A stretch of 64,000 nt of DNA, taken from assembly GCA_040219275.1 (NCBI GenBank), contig JAVJSU010000032.1:28558-92557 (forward strand). Direction: 5' to 3'. Position numbers and translations under genes: made by a program. Of the stretch, positions 54,166-63,868 are shown one piece after another. The notes beneath the pieces were generated by a model. It made no database searches, was not told the origin of the DNA, and saw nothing but the letters and a program-made list of their open reading frames with translations. The stretch's first letter is position 1. The number at the start of each line of letters is the position of its first letter. This DNA comes from JAVJSU01 sp040219275. Its GTDB lineage: Bacteria; Chloroflexota; Anaerolineae; Aggregatilineales; Phototrophicaceae.

Positions 54166-55815
54166 ATGACATACCCGATACCAAACATCAAACAACCGGA
54201 ACGTGTGGCGGAAAAAACAGCCATCCTTGTAGCAAGCGGTGATCTGCGCGACTCGGCAAATAAAGTCTGCTGGGCGGCGCAGGCAGATATGGAAGCGAAA
54301 GTCAGCGCGGCGTTCGGCAAATTCGGCTGGACGGTGCAACGCGGGCATCCGGTTGATGAGGCGCTCGGACACGGCTTCATCTGGAATCAACGCATGGGCA
54401 TGGATGTGTTCAGCAACATTCATCCTGATGCACCCGTGATCGTCGCCGAAGCCGTCTGGCAATATAGCCATCATGTGCTGGCGGGTTTGCGAGATCATCG
54501 TGGACCGATCCTGACGGTGGCTAATTGGAGCGGTGAGTGGCCCGGTCTGGTCGGTTTGCTCAACCTGAACGGTAGCCTAACGAAAATGGGCGTGACCTAT
54601 AGCACGATCTGGAGCGAAAACTTTGACGATGACTTCTTCTTGAATGGCATTAAAGAATGGATCGACACGGGCAAAATCACGCATGATTCCAGCCATGTAC
54701 GCCCATTGAACGCGGTCACGTTGCCGGAAGCAGAAGCGACACTCGGCAGTCAACTCGCAGAGCAACTCAAACGTGAAAAAGCCATCATCGGGATTTTCGA
54801 CGAGGGCTGTATGGGCATGTATAACGCCATCATCGACGACGAATTGCTGAACCCGACGGGCATTTACAAAGAACGCCTCAGCCAATCCGGTCTGGTGGCG
54901 GCGATGCGTAACGTGAGCGATGCCGAGGCGCAATCTGCTCGCGATTGGCTGGATTCGCGGGGCATGACCTTCGTCACGGGGAGCGATGAAACCACCGAGT
55001 TGACGGATGCACAAATCCACGAACAACTGAAAATGTATATTGCCGCCGTGCGAATCGCCCATGAATTCGCCTGTGATGCAATCGGTATTCAATATCAGCA
55101 GGGACTCAAAGACCTGACTCCCGCATCTGATCTGGCGGAAGGTCTGCTGAATAATGTGGAGCGCCCGCCCGTTTATCACACAGAAACGGGCGCGGAACTA
55201 TTCGCCGGAAAAGCCTTGCCGCATTTTAACGAAGTCGACGAAGGCTGTGCAGTAGATGCACTCGTGACCAATCGCGTGTGGACGGCCATGGGCTTTGATC
55301 CGGCGACGACCCTGCACGATATCCGCTATGGCGCACACTTTCAGGGGAACGGGATTGATGATTTTGTGTGGGTCTTCCTGATTTCCGGCGCGGCTCCACC
55401 CTCACACTTTATTGACGGCTACGCAGGCACATTCAGCGAGCGTCAACCGTCGATGTATTTCCGTCTGGGCGGTGGCACGGTCAAGGGCATCAGCAAACCG
55501 GGCGAGATCGTCTGGAGCAGAGTCTATGTGATGGAGAACGCCCTCCATGCCGACATCGGACGCGCAACCATCGTCGAATTACCCCGTGAAGAAACCGAAC
55601 GCCGCTGGCAATCCACCACACCACAATGGCCCATCATGCACGCCGTTTTGCACGGAGTATCCCGCGATCAAATGATGGCACGCCACAAAGCGAATCATCT
55701 GAATGTCGCGTATGCGCCCTCAGCAGACGAGGCAGACAACGCCCTTACCGCGAAAGCCGCCATGTTGCGTGACATGGGGATTCATGTGCATCTTTGTGGG
55801 GATGTGCTGGCGTAG
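54166..55815 (+). CDS. L-fucose isomerase-related protein
   Basis: 549 residues, AAGGGG before ATG 54166. It belongs to the L-fucose/L-arabinose isomerase superfamily: an N-terminal substrate-side region (TAILVASGDLRDSANKVCWAAQADME), a central IIGIFDEGCMGMYNAIIDDE where fucose isomerase has its metal-binding Glu, and a C-terminal barrel (DEGCAVDALVTNRVW, GAAPPSHFIDGY). It is a FucI-like paralogue; the operon with rhaM and a lactonase suggests a 6-deoxyhexose or related sugar acid as substrate. Whether it isomerises fucose, or is a repurposed member, is open. rhaA at 31900 already covers L-rhamnose. Confidence 0.82.
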   Translation: MTYPIPNIKQPERVAEKTAILVASGDLRDSANKVCWAAQADMEAKVSAAFGKFGWTVQRGHPVDEALGHGFIWNQRMGMDVFSNIHPDAPVIVAEAVWQYSHHVLAGLRDHRGPILTVANWSGEWPGLVGLLNLNGSLTKMGVTYSTIWSENFDDDFFLNGIKEWIDTGKITHDSSHVRPLNAVTLPEAEATLGSQLAEQLKREKAIIGIFDEGCMGMYNAIIDDELLNPTGIYKERLSQSGLVAAMRNVSDAEAQSARDWLDSRGMTFVTGSDETTELTDAQIHEQLKMYIAAVRIAHEFACDAIGIQYQQGLKDLTPASDLAEGLLNNVERPPVYHTETGAELFAGKALPHFNEVDEGCAVDALVTNRVWTAMGFDPATTLHDIRYGAHFQGNGIDDFVWVFLISGAAPPSHFIDGYAGTFSERQPSMYFRLGGGTVKGISKPGEIVWSRVYVMENALHADIGRATIVELPREETERRWQSTTPQWPIMHAVLHGVSRDQMMARHKANHLNVAYAPSADEADNALTAKAAMLRDMGIHVHLCGDVLA

Positions 55816-55841
55816 ATCACACGTAATTAGAAGCGATAAAT

Positions 55842-55880
55842 GAAGCGCACAGGCGATAAATACCTGTGCGCTTCTTTCTT
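55842..55880 (+). terminator. terminator of the rhamnose/fucose operon
   Basis: Stem GAAGCGCACAGG / CCTGTGCGCTTC with a 9-base loop, then a T-rich run. Confidence 0.9.
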
Positions 55881-55974
55881 TCTCAGCGACCATTCAAACG
55901 ACAGAAAATCGCGTTTGCGTTACACTATATGCTTGATAATTTAACGCCAATTTAGCTCAAACGAGACTTCACTT

Positions 55975-56823
55975 ATGACCGAAAATTTAACCGTTTCTAC
56001 GGCATGGCTGGCGGAGCATCTGGACGACCCGAACGTGCGAATTGTGGATATTCGCGGGCATGTCATCTCTGCCAGCCAGCCACATCCCCATTATTTCGCC
56101 CATCATGATGAGTACCTGCAAAGTCACATCCCCGGCGCGGTGTTTGTCGATTGGGTGCGCGACATCACCGATCCCGATAGCCCGAACGCCAGCCAGATCG
56201 CTCCGCCGGATGCCTATGCAGAGTTGATGAGTCGGCTTGGAATCAGCGATGATACGCTTGTCATCGCCTATGATGATGCCGATAGCATGTTCGCCGCCCG
56301 CTTGTGGTGGACGTTGCGCGTCTATGGGCATGAAAATGTGCGTGTGCTGGATGGTGGCTGGAAAGCATGGCTCGACGAAGGTCGTCCGGTGACGGCAGAT
56401 ATTCCCGATGTGCCTGCGGGATCGTTTACCGTGCGCCCTAATCCCAGTATCCGGCGCTCAGCGGATGAGGTCGCAGGTGCATTGCATAGCGACACGATTT
56501 TGCTCGATGTGCGCTCGGTGGGCGAATTTGCTGGAGAAGCCTCCCGCGCCAAACGGGGCGGACACATCCCCGGTGCGGTCAATGTGCCACGCGGAACGGT
56601 GGTGAACACGGACGGCACGCTACCGGATGCGGATATGCTCAAGACAAAGTTCGCTTCTGCGGGGCTGGATAACCCCGATGCGGAAGTGGTAGTGTATTGC
56701 AACGGAGGTGTGTCTGCAAGTTATGGCATGATGGCGCTCATCAACGCCGGATTTACCGACGTGGCGGTCTATGATGGCTCATGGAAAGAGTGGGGAAACG
56801 ACGACTCTCGCCCGATTGAATAA
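55975..56823 (+). CDS. sulfurtransferase (tandem rhodanese)
   Basis: 282 residues, two rhodanese domains. The first (5-130) is inactive-type. The second (about 150-280) has the catalytic loop CNGGVSA (Cys near 242) after EVVVY. The loop and overall spacing fit thiosulfate/3-mercaptopyruvate sulfurtransferases (SseA type); a loop of C-N-G-G-V-S-A does not strictly decide between thiosulfate and mercaptopyruvate. Cytoplasmic. Convergent with the FAD gene, whose stop is one base away. Confidence 0.93.
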   Translation: MTENLTVSTAWLAEHLDDPNVRIVDIRGHVISASQPHPHYFAHHDEYLQSHIPGAVFVDWVRDITDPDSPNASQIAPPDAYAELMSRLGISDDTLVIAYDDADSMFAARLWWTLRVYGHENVRVLDGGWKAWLDEGRPVTADIPDVPAGSFTVRPNPSIRRSADEVAGALHSDTILLDVRSVGEFAGEASRAKRGGHIPGAVNVPRGTVVNTDGTLPDADMLKTKFASAGLDNPDAEVVVYCNGGVSASYGMMALINAGFTDVAVYDGSWKEWGNDDSRPIE

Positions 56824-56824
56824 A

Positions 56825-57778
56825 CTATTTCGCTAAATAATCAATAATTTCCCGCGCACCCGCCCGTCCCATTGCGATTCGTTCGTCGAGGCGGGGGCGT
56901 GCGCCGGTTGCCAGATAGTCATTGCCGACCAGCACCACCCCGTCCGGCAACATCGCCCGAACATCGCGCATGTTGTGGGCATGGCTTTCGTCGCGCCACA
57001 TGGCAGGCTCGGCTTCCGTCCAGATGCCGATGTGCTCCGCAGACGGGTTGAGCTTCCAGCCGAAGAGGGCGGCAGTCTCGCCAATCGCATCAGCTGGCAC
57101 GCCCTTTTCGGGATCATAACGCAAGCCGACCTGAATAATCACACCATTGTCCGGCACGCGGGATGAGTCGGCGGTGTGATAGATCGCCGTGATCGGAAAA
57201 TCCGGCGGTGGATCGTGCGGAATCTGTGTCGCATCTTCGCGCTGATAACCAAACGATAAACGTGCAACCGAATCATAACGGTAATTGAGCAGGCGAAAGC
57301 TGATCTCCTGTACCAGTGTGTGGAACATGCGCTCCGCATAACGGGCAGGCGCGGCAACGATAATGGCTTTCGCGTCCAGCAACATGCCGTTTTCCATGCA
57401 GATGCCGAAGCGATCATCCAATTCGCCCAATGTGCTGACTGCCATCCGGCGCATAATGGGGGCGGTAATGCGAGAATCAAGCGCGTCGATCAACGCTCCT
57501 GTGCCATGCGTGAAGGCGATGTGTTCGCTATCCGGTGAATAAACCGCATCACTCAGGTTGAGCGCATCTAAAAAGTCAAAAAAGGCGACAGGGTTGGCGA
57601 GTTGATGAAACATCGCGCCGGAGTCAAAAATAAAGCCATCCTGTGTGGCGCTTTCGATGCTCCCGCCACGCCTCGGCTTGACTTCAATTAAGGTGTAGGG
57701 GATTTTCGCCTGTTCCAGTTCATAAGCGGCAGAAAGTCCGCTGAGTCCGCCGCCAATAACGACCACATCACGCGCCAT
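56825..57778 (-). CDS. FAD-dependent amine-oxidase/protoporphyrinogen-oxidase-like protein
   Basis: 317 residues from ATG 57778 (AAAGG ten bases upstream). Rossmann FAD motif VVVIGGGLSGLSAAYELEQ (about 4-22) and the following GGSIES arginine/glycine loop. C-terminal FAD contact VVLVGNDYLATGARPRLDERIAMG. It is shorter than true protoporphyrinogen oxidases (about 450), because the middle substrate domain is reduced. So it is best called a small NAD(P)-binding, FAD-dependent oxidoreductase of this family. No heme genes nearby. Confidence 0.85.
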   Translation of the reverse strand: MARDVVVIGGGLSGLSAAYELEQAKIPYTLIEVKPRRGGSIESATQDGFIFDSGAMFHQLANPVAFFDFLDALNLSDAVYSPDSEHIAFTHGTGALIDALDSRITAPIMRRMAVSTLGELDDRFGICMENGMLLDAKAIIVAAPARYAERMFHTLVQEISFRLLNYRYDSVARLSFGYQREDATQIPHDPPPDFPITAIYHTADSSRVPDNGVIIQVGLRYDPEKGVPADAIGETAALFGWKLNPSAEHIGIWTEAEPAMWRDESHAHNMRDVRAMLPDGVVLVGNDYLATGARPRLDERIAMGRAGAREIIDYLAK

Positions 57779-58123
57779 AACGCTATTGCCTTTGCGTTTC
57801 GTGCAGAATATCTGCCAACAATAGCACAAAGTCGCGCTGAAATCAGCGTTGTAGATCAAAAATAGAGGTGTTTATTCATGAAGATTATCGCACCGCGTTA
57901 TCGGCGACTCCATGTTTTACGGGGCAATGAAATCATCAACAAAACAATTTGATACATGCAGAGGCAGTTGGTGTGTGTACCAATTTAGTGTCTGCATGAC
58001 CTGAACGCCACCTTACATTTTGCCTGAAATCGGTATAATAATGGGTATCTGTATCCATCATGAGCACTCGTTAGTGAGGATACTCTTATGTTGTGAACGA
58101 ACACCAATAGGAAAGGCAAATTT
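57779..58123 (+). other. intergenic region with nested palindrome and folC promoter candidate
   Basis: Outer arms CATGCAGA (57955-57962) and TCTGCATG (57991-57998) enclose inner arms TTGGT (57968-57972) and ACCAA (57979-57983). A weak promoter CTTACA-N16-TATAAT ends at 58039. A 24-codon reading frame with GAGG upstream (57878-57952) is possible but has no support beyond that. Confidence 0.45.
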
Positions 58124-59491
58124 ATGCGCTTCAAGAACGAATATGAAGCGATTTCTTACGTATTTCAATCCATCGCACGGATTAATTATCAACAACGCGG
58201 TTTAGACGAAAACACGCGGGATATTACGCCGACCAAACGCCTACTTGCCGCGCTGGATTTGCCCCAGAAAAAGATGGAGTATGTGGTCGTCACGGGGAGT
58301 AAGGGTAAAGGGTCTGTTTCTGCGATCACCGCGAAATTGCTCACCTCACTCGGGCATAAGGTCGGTCTGGTCACAAGCCCGCACCTGAACACCTATCGTC
58401 AACGTTTTCGTATTGATGGGCGCATGATTAGCGAAGAAACGCTCATCCGGCTGTTAGATCAACTCGCGCCGACGATTGATCGTATTGCGTCGAGCTTAAA
58501 CGAGGGGCAATATCTCAGCCCGCAGGGGATTTTTCTCGCGCTGGCGTTGACGTGGTTTAAGGAGCAGGGTGTAACCGCCGCAATCATCGAAGTGGGGCGC
58601 GGGGGACGCTATGACGATAACGCGCTCGTTCCTAACATGCTGTCCTTATTTACACCCATTCTGCTGGAGCATACGCGCTATCTGGGCGATTCGGTAGAGC
58701 GTATTGCGTGGCATAAGGCAGGAATCATCGAACCGCAAAGTTACGCCTTTAGCTTGCCGCAAACGCCGGAAGTGATGGATGTGCTCCGCAAAGAAGCCGA
58801 ATTACAGGAAGCGACATTAGAATGGCTCGCCCCGATGGATTTGGCACAATATGTCCGCGACACTGAAAACGGGATGATCGTGGATTTTGGGCGCTACGGT
58901 GAGCTTGAGCTACCGATGTTGGGGCGTTATGAAATTGATAATGCGTCGCTGGCAGTTTGGGCGGCGGGGAATGTCCATAATCGCCTGAATCTTAGACCAC
59001 GCATCGCACACGGTTCGCCCGATTATGTGGCTCGGATTCGTGCTGGTCTGGAGACGATCATCTGGCCCGGACGCACCCAAAAAATGCAGGACTCGCCCCA
59101 GGTGTTTGTGGATGGGGCGCTCAACATCCACTCGGCAAAATCGTATATCGAGAGCCTAAAAGGGCGCTTGTCCGAGCCGGTTGTGCTGGTCTTGGCTGTG
59201 CCGGTAGATCGCAATATGGACGCGGTGTATCGGGAATTCGCACCACTGGCGAAAACACTCATCCTGACGCGTACAGATCGCAACATTACCATTCACTTTC
59301 CTGATGAAGCCACCGCCCGTCCACTCGCGGAGCAATACTATGCCGATGTGATTTATACGCATACCGTCGCTGAAGCGTTGGATGTTTCGCGGAAAAAAAC
59401 GGGAGAAAGTGGCACAGTGGTCATGAGCATTGCCCAGCCAGCCATCGGTGATTTGATGGCGGTTTACGGCGAAGTGTTCGAGCAGATATAA
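58124..59491 (+). CDS. folC: folylpolyglutamate synthase / dihydrofolate synthase-type Mur ligase
   Basis: 455 residues. Adds glutamate to folates. P-loop GSKGKGS (about residues 60-66; commonly GTNGKGS), then TSPHLNTYRQRFRIDG, the IEVGRGGRYDDNAL segment, LGDSVERIAWHKAGII, and the C-terminal Mur ligase domain (LPMLGRYEIDNASLAVWAA, WPGRTQKM, VDGALNIHSAKSYIESL). All FolC blocks are present, with small variations in the P-loop and in RYDDN (usually RLDATN). Ribosome site GGAAAGG before ATG 58124. Confidence 0.88.
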   Translation: MRFKNEYEAISYVFQSIARINYQQRGLDENTRDITPTKRLLAALDLPQKKMEYVVVTGSKGKGSVSAITAKLLTSLGHKVGLVTSPHLNTYRQRFRIDGRMISEETLIRLLDQLAPTIDRIASSLNEGQYLSPQGIFLALALTWFKEQGVTAAIIEVGRGGRYDDNALVPNMLSLFTPILLEHTRYLGDSVERIAWHKAGIIEPQSYAFSLPQTPEVMDVLRKEAELQEATLEWLAPMDLAQYVRDTENGMIVDFGRYGELELPMLGRYEIDNASLAVWAAGNVHNRLNLRPRIAHGSPDYVARIRAGLETIIWPGRTQKMQDSPQVFVDGALNIHSAKSYIESLKGRLSEPVVLVLAVPVDRNMDAVYREFAPLAKTLILTRTDRNITIHFPDEATARPLAEQYYADVIYTHTVAEALDVSRKKTGESGTVVMSIAQPAIGDLMAVYGEVFEQI

Positions 59492-59510
59492 GGCGTTCTG
59501 TGTCCCCGAT

Positions 59511-59539
59511 AAAAAAGGAGGCGCAAACACTCGCGCCTC
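59511..59539 (-). terminator. terminator of the sensor kinase gene
   Basis: Stem GAGGCGC / GCGCCTC with an 8-base loop; six T follow on the minus strand. It lies between convergent folC and the kinase gene. Confidence 0.8.
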
Positions 59540-59565
59540 TCTGAAACGTAATAGATTTTTGCATG

Positions 59566-59607
59566 ACTGACAACTGAAAACTGTCTACTGACAACTGAAA
59601 ACTGTCT
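59566..59607. repeat. 21-bp tandem repeat, two copies
   Basis: ACTGACAACTGAAAACTGTC plus T, twice without a gap, with GCATG on both sides. The second copy overlaps the last two bases of the kinase stop codon. Similar short runs are common in Chloroflexota intergenic DNA. Confidence 0.7.
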
Positions 59608-61489
59608 ATTGCATGGTCGTCATGATGTCGTCATGATGTGGCACTAAAGGGAGTGTAAAGCTGAAGGTTGTCCCTTTGCCCTCGCTATCAGCAATCCAGA
59701 TTTCGCCACCATGCGCCTCAACAATCCCTTTACAGATGACCAACCCCAAGCCTGCGCCCTGCACGCGTTTTCTCTCGTCATACACGCGCTGGAATGGCTG
59801 GAACAATATGCGCCGATTCTTGGGGCTAATGCCCACGCCTTCATCGGTCACATCAATCTGGACATGCTCATCATCAATGAGTTTCATGGACAGCGTGATC
59901 GTCGTGTTTTCCGGCGAATATTTGGCGGCGTTGCTCACAAGATTAACGATGACCTGCGTGATACGATGCGGGTCAGCATAAATGCCGGGTAACTTTTTAG
60001 GGACATCCATCACCAGATGATGTTTGGCAGATACGACCTCTAAGCGGGGCTGTGCCATCCGCAAAATATTATCGAATCCGGTGGATACTCGGTGTGTGCT
60101 TAAGCGTCCTGATTCAATCTGAGAGACATCCAGCAGTTGTTCGACAAGGTTAATCAATTGATCGGCTTCGTCATCAATCACGCCAATAAATTCACGCTGA
60201 TTCTCCTCATCCCACTGCACATCCGTTGCTAGCAGAGTCCGCGCAAAACCTTTGATGGAGGTAAGAGGCGTTTTGAGTTCGTGGGCGATGATTCCCAAAA
60301 ATTGCAATTTGCGCTCGTCGGCTTTTTGCATTTCTAAGCGGGCGAGATTTTCCGTCCGTAAGAGGTGGATGGTCTTTTCCAACGTCGCTAATGTTGATTT
60401 ATGTCCGGTAATTTCTGTTTCAAGCTGACGGGTGTAATTGGCAACATCATCATCGCGCTGTTGCAACGACACGGCAAGTTGGTTGATCGTATATGCCAGC
60501 CGATCTAATTCCATAATGCTATGCGGTAAATCTGTACGGGCGGAAAGATCACCGTTTGCAAGGCGCTCTGTGGCGCTGGTCAATTTTTGTACCGGACGGA
60601 CGAACATCCAATTTGTAGCGAGCCATGCAATCACGGCGATCACCGTAATTAAGATGCCTAATCCGGCAATCGTGAGTACGAATACGTCTTTTACCTGACC
60701 AAAAATATAGCTTTGTGGAATTTCAACCATCAGGATTAAATTTTCGTCCAGTTGGCGTTGTCCATAAAAGCTCTCATTTCCAGTACTGCTTTGCCCGCTG
60801 GCAGAGGTTGCACCATCCTGAGTGAGACGCAGGAAAATCCCGCCATCATGAAATGGTTGCCCGATAACGGTTTCATCTGGCGGATATTGCGAAACGATCA
60901 CGCCGTTTGGTGTGAGTACACTCACGCGTGATCCCTCAGGTAATGGTATTGTTGCAAACCAACTGCCAATCCAATCGAGGTTAAAGGTCGTCAGGAATAG
61001 CTGTTCTGAAGACACAAGACCAAGTGTAAATGTCTGTTGATTGATAAGCGTCTGCGGCGTGGCGGTGTTTGCCTGTAGCAAGTCTAGCCATGCAGGATCA
61101 TATGCGGGGACATCTGTGACGTTACTACAAACGGACTCGCCAGTCATATCGACTATGGCGAAACTCATGAAATTTGAGGACGCAAGCAATGGCAACCCCG
61201 CACAGGCAGTCGCTGAATCCTGTGTAAATGAATCCGCCAGTCTTGCTAAACGAGCGTGACCGTCATTGATTTCTTGCCCATAATTTTCCGCGGCAATCGA
61301 CGTAAAATTGCCGATGCGCGTTTCGGCTTGTTCAAGCACAAAAGCGCGTCGTTGCGCGATATTTAATCCTAGCCACACACCAATTGGGATGAGGAGAACC
61401 AGTATAAATAAAATCAAACGTCCACGGACAGTGAATGGACTGAGCTTTAAAAGCTCTGCTGTAGTATGTTTAGTGTTGTTCAGCCGCAT
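59606..61489 (-). CDS. membrane sensor histidine kinase with Cache-like domain and HAMP
   Basis: 627 residues. First membrane helix (25-45), extracytoplasmic sensing domain (46-270, Cache-like; Cys residues in ATACAGLPLLASS and GESVCSNVT), second membrane helix (276-297), HAMP (298-350), coiled coil, HisKA with the H-box IIAHELKTPLTSIKGF (His near 401), HATPase with NLVSNAAKYS, DEGVGIS and GAGLGLVI. All catalytic boxes are intact. No receiver domain and no response regulator beside it, so the partner is elsewhere. AGAGG precedes ATG 61489. Confidence 0.92.
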   Translation of the reverse strand: MRLNNTKHTTAELLKLSPFTVRGRLILFILVLLIPIGVWLGLNIAQRRAFVLEQAETRIGNFTSIAAENYGQEINDGHARLARLADSFTQDSATACAGLPLLASSNFMSFAIVDMTGESVCSNVTDVPAYDPAWLDLLQANTATPQTLINQQTFTLGLVSSEQLFLTTFNLDWIGSWFATIPLPEGSRVSVLTPNGVIVSQYPPDETVIGQPFHDGGIFLRLTQDGATSASGQSSTGNESFYGQRQLDENLILMVEIPQSYIFGQVKDVFVLTIAGLGILITVIAVIAWLATNWMFVRPVQKLTSATERLANGDLSARTDLPHSIMELDRLAYTINQLAVSLQQRDDDVANYTRQLETEITGHKSTLATLEKTIHLLRTENLARLEMQKADERKLQFLGIIAHELKTPLTSIKGFARTLLATDVQWDEENQREFIGVIDDEADQLINLVEQLLDVSQIESGRLSTHRVSTGFDNILRMAQPRLEVVSAKHHLVMDVPKKLPGIYADPHRITQVIVNLVSNAAKYSPENTTITLSMKLIDDEHVQIDVTDEGVGISPKNRRILFQPFQRVYDERKRVQGAGLGLVICKGIVEAHGGEIWIADSEGKGTTFSFTLPLVPHHDDIMTTMQ

Positions 61490-62370
61490 AGTAAGCCTCT
61501 ACGCCGTTGTATAGTTCTAGTGTATCTCAATATTTGTTAGTTCCTGCCTTGTGATTAGCAACAAACTGTGAAGAAAATAAGACAATTTTCCTCATTTGTT
61601 AAATTCTATACCGTTGCAATCTCAATTTTGTTACGGTTCAAACGTTCTGTAAACTAAATTAGTACCATTGTATTACTCACAGAACATGAACACACTTGTC
61701 ATGAGAAACGTAACAGGATTTTCAACCCCACCTATGAAGCGTGCATACCACTATCCAGGTGTCGATCATAGGAAGAAATTTAGCTTTCGAAATGTATCAT
61801 GGTAGAAGTCAGCGACTGCATCTGTTTTAATGAGGTGTAGCTTATTCAGTCATATAACAAATGTAAACATAATAAAAATATAACTATTACAATAGTGGCA
61901 TTAACTTCTTTACAATTCAAACAAAATTTACGTAATTAAGAAACATTCTTTAATATAACGAGACTTCTTGTGTGTTTTAAGAATAAAGTAAAGACATTAA
62001 CCCCTTAGAGGTCAACCTTCATCGGTAACCTGAATTCTGTTTAAAGTAAACGTCTGTGAAAATAGCTTTTTGCTTAACAAAAACCACCGTTTTAACGAAA
62101 ATCTGAAACCCCGAACATGATTACATCTGGCAATTGATACAGCAATCCGTTGTTTGCCAATGAGTGGATAAATAATGCCTCCATCGCTTCAAATAAAGAA
62201 AACCGCTGTTCAAGCAACCTCCTTGCAAAGAATTTACATAATTCGCTAGCAATAACATCCATTAATGTGCTATTATTCGGCTTACTCTAAAAAACATTTA
62301 TGTTACATTGTGCATTTCTATAAAAATTAGACAATTCATCTGATTTAAGAGTAACGGACACCACACTAAT
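61490..62370. other. 880-bp AT-rich intergenic region
   Basis: Strongly AT-rich compared with the rest, without an ORF, tRNA-like fold or repeat that I can support. It may contain the promoters of the two divergent genes and perhaps an unrecognised RNA or decayed insertion. A run of A/T near 62285-62340 precedes the 62371 gene. Confidence 0.5.
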
Positions 62371-63729
62371 ATGAATCACTACAAATTCGCCTCTTTGCTT
62401 GTATTGTTGTCACTATTTCTCACCATAAGTCTTCCTAGTAATGTCATGGCACAGGGCGATACCTGTCTTGCGCCTGCCAATGAAATTGTGGAAGAGAACT
62501 GCTTACCCGGCACGCCACAAAGTACATGGGATGTCACGGGCGCAGGTGATTCGTCCATACAGGGCTTTGCGACTGATCTCAGTGTCGATCAGGGGCAGAC
62601 GATTGACTTCAAAATTGATACGCCTTCAACAAACTACGAAATTGAGATTTATCGTCTCGGTTACTATAACGGCGACGGTGCGCGTCTTGTCGATACAATT
62701 GCGCCATCAGTAACATTGCCCCAAACCCAACCCACCTGTGACGAAAATACCACCACTGATCTGGTGGATTGTGGCAATTGGGGTGTATCTGCTTCATGGA
62801 CAGTTCCTGCGAGCGCGGTTTCGGGCATTTATCTTGCCCGCCCCAAACGTCTTGATACAGGCAATCAAGAAGCGAGTCATATCGTTTTCATCGTGCGCGA
62901 TGATGATGGTGAGTCCGATGTTCTTTTCCAGACCAGCGACACAACATGGCAAGCCTATAATCGCTATGGTGGAAATAGTCTCTATACAGGCAGTCCCGCC
63001 GGACGCGCCTATGCGGTCAGCTATAACCGCCCCTTTACCACGCGGGATTACGCCAATGAAGATTGGGTGTTTAACTCCGAATATCCGATGTTGCGCTGGT
63101 TAGAGGCGAATGGCTTCGATGTCAGCTATTTTACCGGCGTGGATAGTGACCGATATGGTGCAGAAATCCTTGAGCACAACGTTTTTATGTCCGTCGGGCA
63201 TGATGAATATTGGTCAGGACAACAACGCACGAATGTGGAATCGGCGCGGGAGGCTGGTGTTCACCTTGCGTTCTTCAGCGGTAACGAAGTCTTCTGGAAA
63301 ACACGCTGGGAAGCCAGCATTGATGGATCGGCGACACCATACCGCACCCTCATTTCCTATAAAGAAACCAGACCGAATTCAAATATTGACCCCTCTAGCG
63401 AATGGACGGGTACATGGCGTGATTCGCGTCCCATCAATACAGAAGGCACTACGCCAGAAAATGCGCTCACCGGGCAAATCTTCATGGTGAATAGCGGTTC
63501 AACGGCAATGCGTATTCCAGCGGAAGATGGTCAAATGCGCTTCTGGCGAGATACCAGCGTTGCAACCTTAACGGCTGGTCAGGAAGCCATTTTACCGGAC
63601 AACACCATCGGTTATGAGTGGGACGAAGACCTTGATAACGGCTTCCGTCCGGCGGGGACATTCCGTTTATCGTCAACGACGGTCAGCGTTCCAGAATATC
63701 TACAGGATTTTGGGTATACCTATGGTTGA
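62371..63729 (+). pseudogene. secreted N,N-dimethylformamidase-beta-like protein, 3' end lost to an IS
   Basis: 452 residues with a signal peptide (to about VMAQ). Then YEIEIYRLGYYNGDGARLV (carbohydrate-binding-like N-domain), SDVLFQTSDTTWQAYNRYGG, SVGHDEYWSGQQRTNVE and FFSGNEVFWKTRW, the hallmarks of the dimethylformamidase large-subunit family (a non-heme iron amidohydrolase-like fold). Proteins of this family that I recall continue after SVPEYLQDFG-x-TYG with further domains. Here the frame stops at 63727-63729, where the TGA is the first base triplet of an IS3-type end. So the gene is truncated by insertion. Confidence 0.85.
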
Positions 63730-63868
63730 GCTGTACCCGTTTTGGTGGAGGATTAAATGTGAGAAGTTAGGTAGAAAAACAGGCTTCATATTCGATTGGA
63801 CTGAGGTAGCCAATGGAGCTATGATTGCGTTGTCGATTATAGAATACCTCGATAAAGTCAAGTAAAGA
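63727..63868 (-). mobile_element. IS3-family element end with 3' fragment of transposase orfB
   Basis: Terminal inverted repeat TGAGCTGTACCCGTTTTGG begins at 63727. On the minus strand 63868-63767 codes SLLDFIEVFYNRQRNHSSIG then YLSPIEYEACFST and a stop, the universal C-terminus of IS3-group OrfB (rve integrase). The rest of OrfB is missing because another element begins there. Confidence 0.85.
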
